From contig NZ_FOIJ01000002.1 in NCBI RefSeq assembly GCF_900111745.1, positions 620,001-684,000 on the forward strand: a DNA stretch of 64,000 nt, read 5' to 3'. The notes below the pieces were generated by a model, which saw only the letters and a list, made by a program, of their open reading frames with translations, ran no database searches and was not told where the DNA came from. The translations under genes and the position numbers were made by a program. Below, one piece after another: positions 17,574-29,199 of this stretch (position 1 is the first letter of the stretch; the number at the start of each line of letters is the position of its first letter). The stretch is from Stigmatella erecta (lineage in GTDB: Bacteria; Myxococcota; Myxococcia; Myxococcales; Myxococcaceae).

Positions 17574-17604
17574 GATGAGGTCCGCGAGGCTAGCCGCTCC
17601 CGTT

Positions 17605-17666
17605 CAGGTGCCCAAATTCGTCGCCAGGTGCCAAATTTTGTCGATCCCCGGGGCCCCTTTTCGTCG
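17605..17666 (+). promoter_or_regulatory. Upstream direct repeats, candidate PilR binding sites for pilA
   Basis: Two near-identical 19-bp direct repeats start at 17605 and 17625 (CAGGTGCC, then AAATT, then GTCG, period 20). A third, weaker copy (CCTTTTCGTCG) ends at 17666. They lie about 55-115 bp upstream of the -24 element of the pilA sigma-54 promoter, where enhancer-binding proteins such as PilR normally bind. The two-turn period would put repeated sites on the same DNA face. Assignment to PilR rests on position and on established pilS/pilR control of pilA. Confidence 0.6.
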
Positions 17667-17719
17667 CCCCGCCCCGCCCTGCCGAGGAGATCACAGGGAC
17701 TTAGCCCCCCTAGCGTGGA

Positions 17720-17735
17720 TGGCGCGACCTTTGCT
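17720..17735 (+). promoter_or_regulatory. Sigma-54 (-24/-12) promoter of pilA
   Basis: TGGCGCGACCTTTGCT matches the RpoN consensus (TGGCACG, four bases, TTGCW) at all but one of the fixed positions, with the invariant GG and GC at the required spacing. Transcription should start near 17746, leaving a 5' leader of about 47 bases that holds the AAGGAG ribosome site (17778-17783), 9 bases before the pilA ATG. Confidence 0.85.
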
Positions 17736-17792
17736 ATGACTTGAACCCGTCGTTCACCCCCAGTCCTCGCCGACTGTAAGGAGCATCAGATC

Positions 17793-18440
17793 ATGACCCA
17801 GACCCGTCGCAACCGTGGCTTTACCCTCATCGAGCTGATGATCGTGGTCGCCATCATCGGCATCCTGGCCGCCATCGCCATCCCGAACTTCATCCGGTTC
17901 CAGGCGCGCGCCCGCCAGTCCGAGGTGAACACCAACCTCAAGAGCCTCTTCACGGGTCTGCGCACCCAGCAGAAGATGCCCCCCCCCAGCATCCGCGCCA
18001 CCGGCTTCGCCCCCGAGCGCGGCAACCGCTACACCTACAAGGTTGGCGACTGCGGCGTGAACGTTGAAGACCGCGCCGCCATCGATGCCGTGCAGCACAA
18101 CGACGACACCTGCATCGGCGCCGACCTGTTCAAGTTCCCCACGTTCCCCCAGGCCGTGTTCGAGCACGTCACCGTGGCCGGCCAGTGGAGCGCCCGCGGC
18201 ACCAGCAACAACCTGCCCTTCGAGCCGGCCATCTCGGGCTCCAACGCCAGCTGGGACTTCCTGGCCTACGGCGCTGGCGACGTGGACAACTCGCTGGATA
18301 ACGACATGGCTGACACCTGGACGATCTCCTCCGCGGACGGCAGCCTCTCCGCGACCTGCCCGGCTTCCGCCGCGCCCGAGGCCGTCTCCGCCGGTGAGCC
18401 GTTCAACGTCGCCAACGACGTGAACTGCGGCTCGCTGTAA
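17793..18440 (+). CDS. pilA: Major type IV pilin PilA
   Basis: Structural subunit of the pilus. A 9-residue positively charged leader ends RNRG, then FTLIE begins the mature protein (cleaved by PilD after Gly, with the essential Glu5). A ~25-residue hydrophobic helix follows and the alpha1 helix continues as [18 protein letters not shown]. The globular part has the [10 protein letters not shown] stretch seen in myxobacterial pilins and four Cys; the last pair (CPAS and NDVNC near the C-terminus) would close the D-region loop. The product is 215 residues. A sigma-54 promoter and strong ribosome site precede it, and a hairpin follows, fitting high, mainly monocistronic expression. A second pilin gene lies 83 bp downstream. 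Confidence 0.95.
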   Translation: MTQTRRNRGFTLIELMIVVAIIGILAAIAIPNFIRFQARARQSEVNTNLKSLFTGLRTQQKMPPPSIRATGFAPERGNRYTYKVGDCGVNVEDRAAIDAVQHNDDTCIGADLFKFPTFPQAVFEHVTVAGQWSARGTSNNLPFEPAISGSNASWDFLAYGAGDVDNSLDNDMADTWTISSADGSLSATCPASAAPEAVSAGEPFNVANDVNCGSL

Positions 18441-18467
18441 TACCGTCTCATCACGTTTCACCTTGGG

Positions 18468-18496
18468 CAGGCCAGGATGAGTTTCATCCTGGCCTG
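18468..18496 (+). terminator. Hairpin between the two pilin genes (terminator or processing/stability element)
   Basis: A perfect 13-bp inverted repeat (CAGGCCAGGATGA with its complement, 3-base loop) lies 27 bp after the pilA stop. It is followed by TTCGCATTT rather than a clean T tract. It could terminate most pilA transcripts or protect the pilA mRNA 3' end while letting some transcription reach the second pilin, lowering its dose. Confidence 0.6.
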
Positions 18497-18523
18497 TTCG
18501 CATTTAAGGCAGGAGGGAGTCCA

Positions 18524-19159
<636 letters not shown>

Positions 19160-19236
19160 ACAGCCAGGCCTCTGGTCCTTGCCATTCAAACTGCTCGTTT
19201 CCCCCCGGCGGATTTGATTAAGGTGTGGGCACCGCA

Positions 19237-20157
19237 ATGAAGTCCCTCATCCTTCTGGCACTCCTCTGCGTGGGGCTCGGTACCGTGGCTGTCTTGTCCG
19301 AGCCGCCGCGAGAGCCCCCGCGAGGCCCCTATCAGGCCCCCCTGCTTCCCCGGATTGAGATGCTGCGCGTGCTCGGGGCAGGCCAGCGGTCGCTCGTCAC
19401 CGACTATTACTGGTTGCAGGCCATTCAGGCCGCGGGACGCGGCGGGCAGAGCCGCGAGGCCACCCGGTACCTGGACCTCTTCTACTATGCGGATCTCGTC
19501 ACGGACCTGGATCCCCAGTTCCTGAAGGTCTACCTGTACGCGGGCAACACCATCCCCACCAACCTGGGCCGCGAGACGTGGGTGAACACTTCCGAGGCGC
19601 GGAAGATCCTCGAGAAGGGCGTGAAGTACTTCCCCAACGACTCCAACCTGCGCCTGTTCCTGGCCTACAACCTGAGCTACTTCCACAACGAGCATGCGGC
19701 CGCCGCGGAGCACCTGCGCATCGCGGCCTCCCTGCCCAACGCGAACAAGTACATCCCCGAGATGGCCTCGCGCCTGCTCGCCTACAACCGCCGCTTCGAC
19801 GCGGCCCTCGCGCTGGCCGAGTCCTTCCGGGACGCGGAGGAGGACCCCGCGATGCGGCAGCTGTTCGAGGAGCGGGTCCAGGAAATCTACCGGGAGCGGG
19901 TCCTCCTCCAGGTCGACGACGCCATCAAGGCTTTCCAGGCCCGTGAGAGCCGCCTGCCCGAATCCATCGGGGAGCTGGTGGCCCGGGGAGATCTCCCCAG
20001 CGCCCCGCAGGATCCCATGGGCGGTGTCATCTACATTGGCAAGGATGGGCGCAGCGCCTCGACCTCGAGCGAGTTGCGGCTGGAGCCCGTCGATTACCGG
20101 AAGAAGATGCTCGAGAAGGAAGCAGCAGCCACCCAAGACACACCGGACGCCCCATGA
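19237..20157 (+). CDS. pilG: PilG, type IV pilus-associated membrane-anchored protein
   Basis: The ATG at 19237 is preferred over an in-frame GTG at 19225 because the hydrophobic N-terminal anchor begins there (MKSLILLALLCVGLGTVAVL). The rest of the 306-residue product is helical with TPR-like repeats (for example around residues 90-200) and is probably periplasmic. Its position pilA-pilG-pilH-pilI identifies it: in Myxococcus xanthus pilG, pilH and pilI encode an ABC-transporter-like module needed for pilus function and social motility. The stop overlaps the pilH start by four bases (ATGA), indicating translational coupling. Confidence 0.85.
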   Translation: MKSLILLALLCVGLGTVAVLSEPPREPPRGPYQAPLLPRIEMLRVLGAGQRSLVTDYYWLQAIQAAGRGGQSREATRYLDLFYYADLVTDLDPQFLKVYLYAGNTIPTNLGRETWVNTSEARKILEKGVKYFPNDSNLRLFLAYNLSYFHNEHAAAAEHLRIAASLPNANKYIPEMASRLLAYNRRFDAALALAESFRDAEEDPAMRQLFEERVQEIYRERVLLQVDDAIKAFQARESRLPESIGELVARGDLPSAPQDPMGGVIYIGKDGRSASTSSELRLEPVDYRKKMLEKEAAATQDTPDAP

Positions 20158-21122
20158 GTGCCGAGACGCTGGCCATCGAGACCCGGGATCTGTCGAAGAC
20201 GTACCGGTTGGGATTCTGGATGAACAAGCGGGTGCTGGCCCTCCAGGGCCTCACCCTCAACATCCAGCCTGGGCAGGTGTATGGACTGCTCGGTCCCAAC
20301 GGGGCCGGCAAGTCCACCACCATCAAGATCCTGATGAACCTGGTTCAGGCCACGAGCGGCTCGGCCGCCATCTTCGGGCATGCGCCCGACTCCAAGGAGG
20401 CCCGCCGCAACGTGGGCTTCCTGCCCGAGAACCCCGCCCCGTACGAGTACCTGACGGGAGAGGAGTTCGTGCGGCTGGCGGGACAGCTCGTGGGCCTGAG
20501 CGGCCAGGAGCTGGACCGGCGCGTCAAGGAGGTGCTGGGCGCGGTGGGCATGTCCCGGACCGCGGGCCTGCAGATCCGCCGCTACTCCAAGGGCATGGTG
20601 CAGCGCATCGGCCTGGCGCAGGCCATCGTGGGCCAGCCCAAGCTGCTGGTGCTCGACGAGCCCACGAGCGGGTTGGATCCGGTGGGCCGGCGCGAGATCC
20701 GGGATCTCATCCTCCAGGAGCGCGAGCGCGGCACCACGGTGCTCTTCTGCACCCACATCATTCCGGACGTGGAGGCGCTCTGTAACCGGGTCGCGGTGCT
20801 CGTCAACGGCCGGCTGGCGCGCGAGGGCAGCGTGCAGGAGCTGCTCACCACACAGGTGCCCGTGGTGGAGCTGACCATCGAGGGGCTGGCGCTGGAGTCC
20901 GTGCGGAACCTGGGGCACCCGCTCGAGCAGGCGCAGGACCTGACCAACCGCGTCCTCGTCCGCGCGGCCAACGCGCACGTGCAGCCGCTGCTCAAGAGCG
21001 TGCTGGAGGCGGGCGGCCGTGTCACGCAGCTTCAGTCGGCCCGCTTCTCGCTGGAGGACCTGTTCCTCCAGGCGATGAGCGAGGCGCGGCATGGGACCGT
21101 GGGAGGAGAAATCACATCATGA
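20154..21122 (+). CDS. pilH: PilH, ABC transporter ATP-binding protein of the pil cluster
   Basis: 322-residue ABC ATPase: Walker A GPNGAGKSTT (~residue 45), signature YSKGMVQRIGLAQA (~145), Walker B LLVLDEPTSGLDP (~165) and switch His in FCTHIIPD. A C-terminal extension of about 90 residues resembles the regulatory tail of ABC-2 type ATPases. It energises the PilI membrane partner. Start and stop both overlap neighbours by four bases (pilG and pilI), so the three products are probably made in fixed ratio. Confidence 0.92.
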   Translation: MSAETLAIETRDLSKTYRLGFWMNKRVLALQGLTLNIQPGQVYGLLGPNGAGKSTTIKILMNLVQATSGSAAIFGHAPDSKEARRNVGFLPENPAPYEYLTGEEFVRLAGQLVGLSGQELDRRVKEVLGAVGMSRTAGLQIRRYSKGMVQRIGLAQAIVGQPKLLVLDEPTSGLDPVGRREIRDLILQERERGTTVLFCTHIIPDVEALCNRVAVLVNGRLAREGSVQELLTTQVPVVELTIEGLALESVRNLGHPLEQAQDLTNRVLVRAANAHVQPLLKSVLEAGGRVTQLQSARFSLEDLFLQAMSEARHGTVGGEITS

Positions 21123-21889
21123 TGCGGCCATTCCTCGCCCTCACGCTCAATGGCTTCCGGGAGGCCCGCCGCAACCGGGTCACCGTGGTCGTGGGAGCCT
21201 TCGCGTTCGGCCTCCTGGTGGCCTCCACGCTGCTCACCAACCTGAGCGTCTCCACGTTCGACCGGGTGCTCACCGACGTGGGCCTGGGCGTCATGAGCAT
21301 CGTCCTGGTGCTGCTCGCCATCTTCCTGTCCAGCGGCATGCTGAGCCGGGAGATCGAACGCAAGACGCTGTTCCTCATCGTCTCCAAGCCCATCTCCCGC
21401 AGCCTGTTCCTCACCGCCCGCTTCGCGGGGAACATGCTCACGCTGGCCGTGCTGCTGCTGGCCATGGGCGCGCTCTTCTTCGTGCAGGTCTCCCTCTACG
21501 GCACGCTCATCACCGAGGCCCAGTTCGTGGCCATCGGCATGCTCTTCTTCGAGTTGCTGGTGCTCAGCAGCATTGGCTTCGCGATGTCCAGCTTCGCCAG
21601 CCAGATGGTGTCGGCGACGGTGACGGTGGGCGCCTTCTTCGCCGGGCACCTGAGCGGGGACATCTATGAGCTGTCGAGCAAGACGGAGAACCCCGCCTTC
21701 CAGTGGCTGGGCAAGGCCGTCTACTACGCCCTGCCCAACCTCTCGCGGCTCAACTACCGCGTCCAGGCGACGTATGAGCTGCCCACCCCCGTCTCAGAGC
21801 TCATCCCGTCCATGCTGTATGCGGTGGCCTACGCCCTGGTGATGATCCTGATCGCGGTCACCCTCTTCTCGCGCCGCGACTTCAAGTAG
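21119..21889 (+). CDS. pilI: PilI, ABC-2 type membrane permease of the pil cluster
   Basis: 256-residue integral membrane protein with about six hydrophobic segments (~24-42, 58-80, 104-130, 136-165, 168-185, 230-250). It also has the cytoplasmic SREIERKTLFLIVSKPISR coupling stretch typical of ABC-2 permeases paired with a PilH-type ATPase. The substrate is unknown; mutants of the M. xanthus counterpart are affected in pilus-based motility. It ends 25 bp from the convergent pilR stop, with a GC-rich inverted repeat in between but no T tract. Confidence 0.9.
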   Translation: MMRPFLALTLNGFREARRNRVTVVVGAFAFGLLVASTLLTNLSVSTFDRVLTDVGLGVMSIVLVLLAIFLSSGMLSREIERKTLFLIVSKPISRSLFLTARFAGNMLTLAVLLLAMGALFFVQVSLYGTLITEAQFVAIGMLFFELLVLSSIGFAMSSFASQMVSATVTVGAFFAGHLSGDIYELSSKTENPAFQWLGKAVYYALPNLSRLNYRVQATYELPTPVSELIPSMLYAVAYALVMILIAVTLFSRRDFK

Positions 21890-21914
21890 GCCCCCCAGGC
21901 CCGGCGGGCGGGCC

Positions 21915-23312
21915 CTACCCGCCGGCCGGATCGCCGCCATCCTCGCGGTCCGACAGGCCATGCTTGGCCAGCCGGTACCGGAAGGAGCGGAAGCTCAGGC
22001 CCAGCAGCTCCGCCGCGCGCGTCTTCACCCCTTCCGAGCGCTGGAGCGCGGCCACGAGGTACCGCCGCTCCGCCTCGTCCAGGTGGCGCTCGAGCGAGAA
22101 GCCCACGGGCAGCGTCACCTCGCCCGCCACCTGCGGCTCCGGCTCCCGCTCGCCCCGCAGCGCGGAGGGCAAGGTGTCCGGCCCCAGCGTGTCGCTGTCG
22201 GCGAGCGTGGCCGCGCGCTCCACGATGTTCTGGAGCTGGCGCACGTTGCCCGGGAAGGCATACCGCTCCAGCACCTGCACCGCCTCGGCGGAGAACTCCA
22301 GGTTGGGCCGCCCCAGCTCCTCGCGCATCTTCGCCAGGAAGTGCCTCGCCAGCAGGGTGATGTCGCCCTGCCGCTCCCGGAGCGGGGGCAAGTCCACGGT
22401 GATGACGTTGAGCCGGTAGAGCAGATCCTCCCGGAAGCGCCCCGCCTTCACCTCCACCTCCAGGCGCTTGTTGGTGGCGGCCACCACGCGCGCCTGGAAG
22501 GGCACCTCGGTGGAGCTGCCCACGGGCTTCACCCGCCGCTCCTGCAACACGCGCAGCAGCTTCACCTGCGTGGCGAGCGGCACCTCGCCAATCTCGTCGA
22601 GGAACACCGTGCCCTCGCCCGCCGAGACCAGGATGCCGGAGCGGTCCGACTGAGCCCCCGTGAAGGCGCCCTTCACGTGGCCGAACAGCTCGCTCTCCAG
22701 GACGCCCTCGTTCAGCGCCGCGCAGTTGACGGGCAGGAAGGGGGCCCCCGCCCGGGTGCTGCGCAGGTGGAGCGCCCGCGCCACCAGCTCCTTGCCCGTT
22801 CCACTCTCCCCGGTGATGAGGACGGTGGTCCGGCTGGGGGCCACCTTCTCCACCAGCCCCCACACCGCCTTCATCGCCTGGCTCTCGCCGACCCACAGCC
22901 CGCCCCGGCCTCCGCTCAGGGAGCGGCGCAGCTGCCGGTTCTCCTCGCGCAGCCCGCGCTTCTCCAGGGCCTTCTGGACGAGCAGCTTGAGCTCCTCGTT
23001 GTCGAAGGGCTTGCAGATGTAGTCGTAGGCGCCCGCCCGCATGGCCTCCACGGCGGCCGCCGGCGTGCCGAAGGCGGTGATGAGGACGACCTCCGGTGGG
23101 GCGGCGACGGCCCGGGCCGCCTTGAGCACGTTCAAGCCACTGCCCTGCCCCAGCTTCATGTCGGAGATGACCACGTCCACGCCGCTGCTGCTCAGCGTCT
23201 CGATGGCCGCCTTCTCATTGCCCGCGAGGCTGACGCGGTACCCCACCCGTGTCAGCAGCACCTCGAGGTACTCGCGCATCGACAGCTCGTCATCCACCAC
23301 CAGCACGTGCAC
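21915..23312 (-). CDS. pilR: Sigma-54-dependent response regulator PilR
   Basis: Activator of pilA with RpoN. The 465-residue NtrC-type product has a receiver domain (VVDDE pair, phospho-Asp in VVISDMKLG, Lys in YICKPFDN), an AAA+ domain with GESGTGKE, an intact GAFTGA sigma-54 loop and GTVFLDEIGE, and a Fis-type helix-turn-helix at the C-terminus (GVKTRAAELLGLSFRSFRYRLAKHG). The start is a GTG with GAGGAG 7 bases upstream. It overlaps the end of pilS by 23 bp, implying coupled translation of kinase and regulator. Confidence 0.95.
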   Translation of the reverse strand: MHVLVVDDELSMREYLEVLLTRVGYRVSLAGNEKAAIETLSSSGVDVVISDMKLGQGSGLNVLKAARAVAAPPEVVLITAFGTPAAAVEAMRAGAYDYICKPFDNEELKLLVQKALEKRGLREENRQLRRSLSGGRGGLWVGESQAMKAVWGLVEKVAPSRTTVLITGESGTGKELVARALHLRSTRAGAPFLPVNCAALNEGVLESELFGHVKGAFTGAQSDRSGILVSAGEGTVFLDEIGEVPLATQVKLLRVLQERRVKPVGSSTEVPFQARVVAATNKRLEVEVKAGRFREDLLYRLNVITVDLPPLRERQGDITLLARHFLAKMREELGRPNLEFSAEAVQVLERYAFPGNVRQLQNIVERAATLADSDTLGPDTLPSALRGEREPEPQVAGEVTLPVGFSLERHLDEAERRYLVAALQRSEGVKTRAAELLGLSFRSFRYRLAKHGLSDREDGGDPAGG

Positions 23313-24906
23313 CTTGCATCTCCTCGGCCACCCCCAGCGGCAGCTCGACTGTGAATTCCGTCCCCGTCTTCGGCGTGGACGTCACGTGAAGATTGCCCTC
23401 GTGGGCCCTCACGATGGAATAGGCCGTTGCAAGTCCCAGGCCCGTTCCTCCGCTGCGCGTCGTGAAGAACGGCTCGAAGATGCGTCCCAGGTGCGCCTCC
23501 GGGATGGCGCCCGCCGAGTCCCAGACGGACAGCAGCGCGTTGTTGTTCCCCGCGCCCACGGACAAGGAGACGCGCGTGCGGCCCTCGGGGCCCACCGCCT
23601 CGAAGGCGTTGCGCAGCAGGTTGATCAGCACCTGGCGCAGCTGATCCGGATCCACCTGGGCCTGGACCGGCTGCAGCTCCAGGCTCAGGTGGACGCCCCG
23701 GCGCTGCGGATCCGCCTGGAGCATCTCCACCGTGTCACGGATGAGCTCGTCCAGGCCGGTGGGCCGCCGCTGGGGCGGCGGCGGCCGGGCAAAGCGCAGG
23801 AACTCCTCCACCAGCCGCGACAGCCGGTCCGACTCGCGCAGCAGGATGTTGGTGAGCCGGGCCACGCTGGGGTCCTCCGCCCCATCCTGGGCCAGCATCT
23901 GCGCCGAGCCACGCATGGCGGCCAGCGGGTTGCGAATCTCATGGGCGAGCTGCGCCGCCAGCGTGCCCAGCGCCGCGAGCCGGTCCGCGCGCCGCAGCTC
24001 GTCCTCCGCGCGCCGCAGCGCCGTCAAGTCCTGGAAGACGATGAGCCGCGAGGACTGGCCCGCCCCCTCCAGCGGGGCGAGCGTGAGCCCGAGGATGCGC
24101 GGCCCCCGGGGCGTCTCCACCTTCAGCTCGGCCCGGGGCACCCGCTCCAGGCCCCGCAGGCCCGGCAGCAAGGACTCCACGGGCATCGCCTTCGCCGTGG
24201 CGTCATCCAGCCCCAGGATGCTCAGGGCCGCCCGGTTGATGAAGGTGATCTTCCCCTCCACCTCGCACGTCAGCAGTCCCGACGGGGTGCTGTCGAGAAT
24301 CTGCCCGTGCAGCGTGGACAGCCGCCGCAGGTCGGCCTGGCTCGCGGACAGCCGCCCACCGGCCGCCAGGAGCTGACGGCTGAGGTACCCGGCCAGCGCG
24401 GCGATGAGAAAGTGCGCCAGCACGTTGCTGGCGAAGTGGAAGCCCGTGCGCGCCAGGATGGCGGACGAGGCCGGGACCCCGAGCCGCAGCAGGTGGCTCA
24501 GCACCAGCGCGCCGTACATCCCCGAGCACGCGGCGGCCGTCACGAACGCCCCCCGCTGGGACAGGAGGATGGAGGCGCTGATGACCGCCAGCGAGTAGGT
24601 GAAGGCGAACGGCGAGTCAGCCCCGCCCGTCAGCGAGACGAGGCCCGAGGCGATGAGGATGTCGCCCGCTACCTGGACCGCCGCGGCGGACTTGCCCACC
24701 CGCCCGCGCCGCAGCCACAGCCCGTAGATAAGGGTGAGGACGTAGACAAGGCCGATGACCGCGAAGGCCAGCGAGTCCCTGTGTGACAGCTCCTGCGGGG
24801 GCGCCGCCAGCAGCCGCAGGGCGGTGACGCCCAGCAGCAGCGTGGTCGCGACTGTCCGGAAGATGGACAGCCACGTCAGCCGCACCCGCAGGTCATGCTC
24901 GCCCAA
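23290..24906 (-). CDS. pilS: Sensor histidine kinase PilS
   Basis: Kinase for PilR. The sensor region is a bundle of about six membrane helices (~residues 12-160), as in PilS proteins that sense pilin levels in the membrane. A PAS-like domain follows (~200-300, LDSTPSGLLTCEVEGKITFI), then the H-box AAQLAHEIRNPLAAMRGSAQ and an ATPase domain with INLLRNAFEAV and GGTGLGLATAYSIV. The start is uncertain. The longest frame begins at 24987 but would overlap pilC by 59 bp, so I use a TTG at 24906; a GTG at 24885 is also possible. It overlaps pilR at its end. Confidence 0.88.
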   Translation of the reverse strand: MGEHDLRVRLTWLSIFRTVATTLLLGVTALRLLAAPPQELSHRDSLAFAVIGLVYVLTLIYGLWLRRGRVGKSAAAVQVAGDILIASGLVSLTGGADSPFAFTYSLAVISASILLSQRGAFVTAAACSGMYGALVLSHLLRLGVPASSAILARTGFHFASNVLAHFLIAALAGYLSRQLLAAGGRLSASQADLRRLSTLHGQILDSTPSGLLTCEVEGKITFINRAALSILGLDDATAKAMPVESLLPGLRGLERVPRAELKVETPRGPRILGLTLAPLEGAGQSSRLIVFQDLTALRRAEDELRRADRLAALGTLAAQLAHEIRNPLAAMRGSAQMLAQDGAEDPSVARLTNILLRESDRLSRLVEEFLRFARPPPPQRRPTGLDELIRDTVEMLQADPQRRGVHLSLELQPVQAQVDPDQLRQVLINLLRNAFEAVGPEGRTRVSLSVGAGNNNALLSVWDSAGAIPEAHLGRIFEPFFTTRSGGTGLGLATAYSIVRAHEGNLHVTSTPKTGTEFTVELPLGVAEEMQGARAGGG

Positions 24907-24928
24907 CGAGAGGGCGGGCCCTGCGGCC

Positions 24929-26170
24929 CTACTTGATGGCACCGGCGATCGAGAAGATGGGCAGGTACATGGCGATGAGGAAGCCACCCACCACGCCGCC
25001 CAGGAACACCATCAGCAGCGGTTCGATCATCGCCGTGAGGCCGGCGACGGCCGCGTCCACCTCGTCGTCATAGAAGTCGGCGATCTTGTTGAGCATCGCG
25101 TCCATGGCGCCCGTGGCCTCACCCACGCCGATCATCTGCACCACCATGGAGGGGAACACGCCCGTCTCCAGCAGCGGCCCGGCGATGTTCTTGCCCTCGG
25201 CGATCTTCCCACGCACGTAGTAGATGGCCTCTTCGATGGTGCGGTTACCGGCCGTCTTCGCCGTCACGTCCAGCGCGTCGAGGATGGGCACGCCCGAGGA
25301 GATCATCGTTCCCAGGGTACGGGTGAAGCGCGCCACGGCCACCTTGCGGATGACGGGGCCAAACAGCGGCGCCATGAGGATCACCTTGTCCAGCACCTTG
25401 CGCCCCTTGGGGTGGCGGTAGGTGTAGACGACGGAGAAGATGAAGGCGGCGATGCACACCACCATGTGGATGATCCACGCCTGGAGCCAGTTGGACATGT
25501 CCACCACGAACTGGGTGGGCGCCGGCAGCTCCGAGCCGAAGTCCTTGAACATCTTCTCGAAGACGGGCGTCACCTTGAGCAGCAGCAGCGCCGTCACGCC
25601 GATGGCCACGCAGATAACGACCGAGGGGTAGGTCATCGCGCTCTTGACCTTGCCCTTGAGCTTCTCGGCCTTCTCACGGTAGGCCGCGAGCCGGTTGAGA
25701 ATGGTGTCGAGGATACCGCCCACCTCGCCCGCGGCGCACAGCTGCACGAACAGCTCGTCGAAGACCTTGGGGTGGTCCTTGAGCGCGTCGGCGAAGGTGG
25801 AGCCCTGCTCGACCTTGCCCTTGATGGCGAAGACGACCTTCTTGAAGGCCGGGTTCTCCATCTGGCTGCCCAGAATGTCCAGACACTGCACCAGGGGCAG
25901 ACCGGCATCGATCATCGTGGCGAACTGCCGCGTGAAGATGAGGATGTCCTTGCCGGTGACGCCACTGCCCAAGGAGAGATTGATCTCCATGGGCTTCTTC
26001 TTGACCTTGACGGGGTTGAGCCCCAGGGACTTCAGGCGGGCGTTGACCGCCTCGGCGTCCCCCGCCTCCATCTCTCCCTTCTTGGTCTCCCCACCCTTGG
26101 TTTTCGCCTCCCAGAGCCACTGGGTGGTCTTCTTGACCGGTGCAGCCTTCTGCAATGCTGGTGCAGCCAT
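24929..26170 (-). CDS. pilC: Type IV pilus inner-membrane platform protein PilC
   Basis: Platform on which PilB and PilT act. The 413-residue product has a cytoplasmic N-terminal region (~1-70), then two tandem GspF/T2SF domains (~75-200 and ~280-400), each followed by membrane helices (~180-205, ~230-255, ~380-405). Family motifs include FTRQFATMIDAGLPLVQCL and, in the second copy, FTRTLGTMISSGVPILDAL. The usual length for PilC is about 400. It lies 53 bp after pilT. Confidence 0.96.
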   Translation of the reverse strand: MAAPALQKAAPVKKTTQWLWEAKTKGGETKKGEMEAGDAEAVNARLKSLGLNPVKVKKKPMEINLSLGSGVTGKDILIFTRQFATMIDAGLPLVQCLDILGSQMENPAFKKVVFAIKGKVEQGSTFADALKDHPKVFDELFVQLCAAGEVGGILDTILNRLAAYREKAEKLKGKVKSAMTYPSVVICVAIGVTALLLLKVTPVFEKMFKDFGSELPAPTQFVVDMSNWLQAWIIHMVVCIAAFIFSVVYTYRHPKGRKVLDKVILMAPLFGPVIRKVAVARFTRTLGTMISSGVPILDALDVTAKTAGNRTIEEAIYYVRGKIAEGKNIAGPLLETGVFPSMVVQMIGVGEATGAMDAMLNKIADFYDDEVDAAVAGLTAMIEPLLMVFLGGVVGGFLIAMYLPIFSIAGAIK

Positions 26171-26223
26171 GCGTATCCTCCGCGGGGAGACGGCAGTCTA
26201 CCGCGCGTCAAAAATTGCCATAA

Positions 26224-27333
26224 CTAACGGCCAGGGGCTCCGCCGCCTGGCCGCTGCACGCCGCCCGGCGCACTGCCCGCCAGAATGTTGCGCAGCTCCT
26301 CGGGATCGCTGGAGCGGCCCATGGCCTCTTCCTGGCTGATGAGCCGGCGCGCCAGGAGCGCCGCCAGGGCCTGGTTGAAGGTCTGCATGCCGTACTTCGC
26401 CTGGCCCACCTGCATGGAGGAGTAGACCTGGTGCACCTTGTCCTCGCGGATGAGGTTGCGGATAGCGGGCGTGGGAATCATCACCTCCAGGGCCAGCACG
26501 CGGCCGGGGCTGCCCTGCTTGGCGACCAGCGCCTGGCTCATCACGCCTTCGAGCACGAAGGACATCTGGGCGCGCACCTGCGGCTGCTGGTACGGCGGGA
26601 ACACGTCCAGCACGCGGTTGATGGTCTGCACCGCGCTGTTGGTGTGCAGGGTGGCGTAGCAGGTGTGGCCCGTCTCGGCGATGGTGAGCGCGGCCTCGAT
26701 GGTCTCCAGGTCGCGCAGCTCGCCCACCAGCACCACGTCGGGATCCTGCCGCAGGATGTAGCGCAGCGCCGTCTTGAAGTTGCGCGTGTCGGCGCCCACC
26801 TCGCGCTGGTTGACGAGACAGTTCTTGTGCGGGTGCAGGTACTCGATCGGATCCTCGATCGTCATGATGTGCTCATGACGCTCGCTGTTGATCTTGTCGA
26901 TCATCGAGGCCAGCGTGGTGGACTTGCCCGAGCCGGTGGGGCCGGTGACGAGGATGAGGCCGCGCGGGCGCTTGATGAGCTCCGCCACCACCTGGGGCAG
27001 GCCCAGCTCATTGAAGGTGAGGATCTTGAAGGGAATGGTCCGGAAGGCCGCGGCCACCGCGCCACGCTGCATGAAGATGTTGGCGCGGAAGCGCGACAGC
27101 CCCTTCACGCCGAAGGACAGGTCCAGCTCGTTGTCCTCCTCGAACTTGTGCTTCTGGGCATCCGTGAGGATGGAGTAGCACAGCTGCTTGGTCTCCACCG
27201 GCGTGAGGGGGGCGGTCTTCAGGGGCACCAGTTCGCCGTCCACCCGGAGCTGCGGCGGAGAGCCAGTGGTGATGTGGAGGTCGGAAGCGCCCTTCTCGAC
27301 CATCGCCTTGAGGAGCTGGTGCAGGTTGGCCAC
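26224..27333 (-). CDS. pilT: Pilus retraction ATPase PilT
   Basis: Hexameric motor that depolymerises pili and drives twitching/social motility. The 369-residue product has an N-terminal PAS-like domain (SDLHITTGSPPQLRVDGEL), Walker A GPTGSGKSTTLASM (~residue 130), the Asp and His boxes, Walker B DVVLVGELRD and the PilT-specific AIRNLIRE motif near the C-terminus. The tail is Gly/Pro-rich (APGGVQRPGGGAPGR). It lies 54 bp downstream of pilB. Confidence 0.97.
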   Translation of the reverse strand: MANLHQLLKAMVEKGASDLHITTGSPPQLRVDGELVPLKTAPLTPVETKQLCYSILTDAQKHKFEEDNELDLSFGVKGLSRFRANIFMQRGAVAAAFRTIPFKILTFNELGLPQVVAELIKRPRGLILVTGPTGSGKSTTLASMIDKINSERHEHIMTIEDPIEYLHPHKNCLVNQREVGADTRNFKTALRYILRQDPDVVLVGELRDLETIEAALTIAETGHTCYATLHTNSAVQTINRVLDVFPPYQQPQVRAQMSFVLEGVMSQALVAKQGSPGRVLALEVMIPTPAIRNLIREDKVHQVYSSMQVGQAKYGMQTFNQALAALLARRLISQEEAMGRSSDPEELRNILAGSAPGGVQRPGGGAPGR

Positions 27334-27387
27334 GGTAAGGAATCCCTCGGGATGCGGTGAAAGACTGCGGAAGCGGTGGGGTGACGG

Positions 27388-29091
<1,704 letters not shown>

Positions 29092-29199
29092 TCAGGAGCC
29101 TCGTGCGATGAGAAGGGGCGAGAGGGGCCTCCCGGAGCGCGCGGCGCTGGCGGAAGGCGATCTTCAAGAGGGGGAGCGACGGGAGAAAATCCGCAAAGG

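Noticed and set aside
21890-21914. GC-rich inverted repeat between pilI and pilR as a bidirectional terminator
   Set aside because: It extends into the pilR stop region and has no T tract on either strand.
24907-24987. Upstream start for pilS at 24987
   Set aside because: It would overlap pilC by 59 bp and adds a Ser/Pro-rich leader not expected for PilS.
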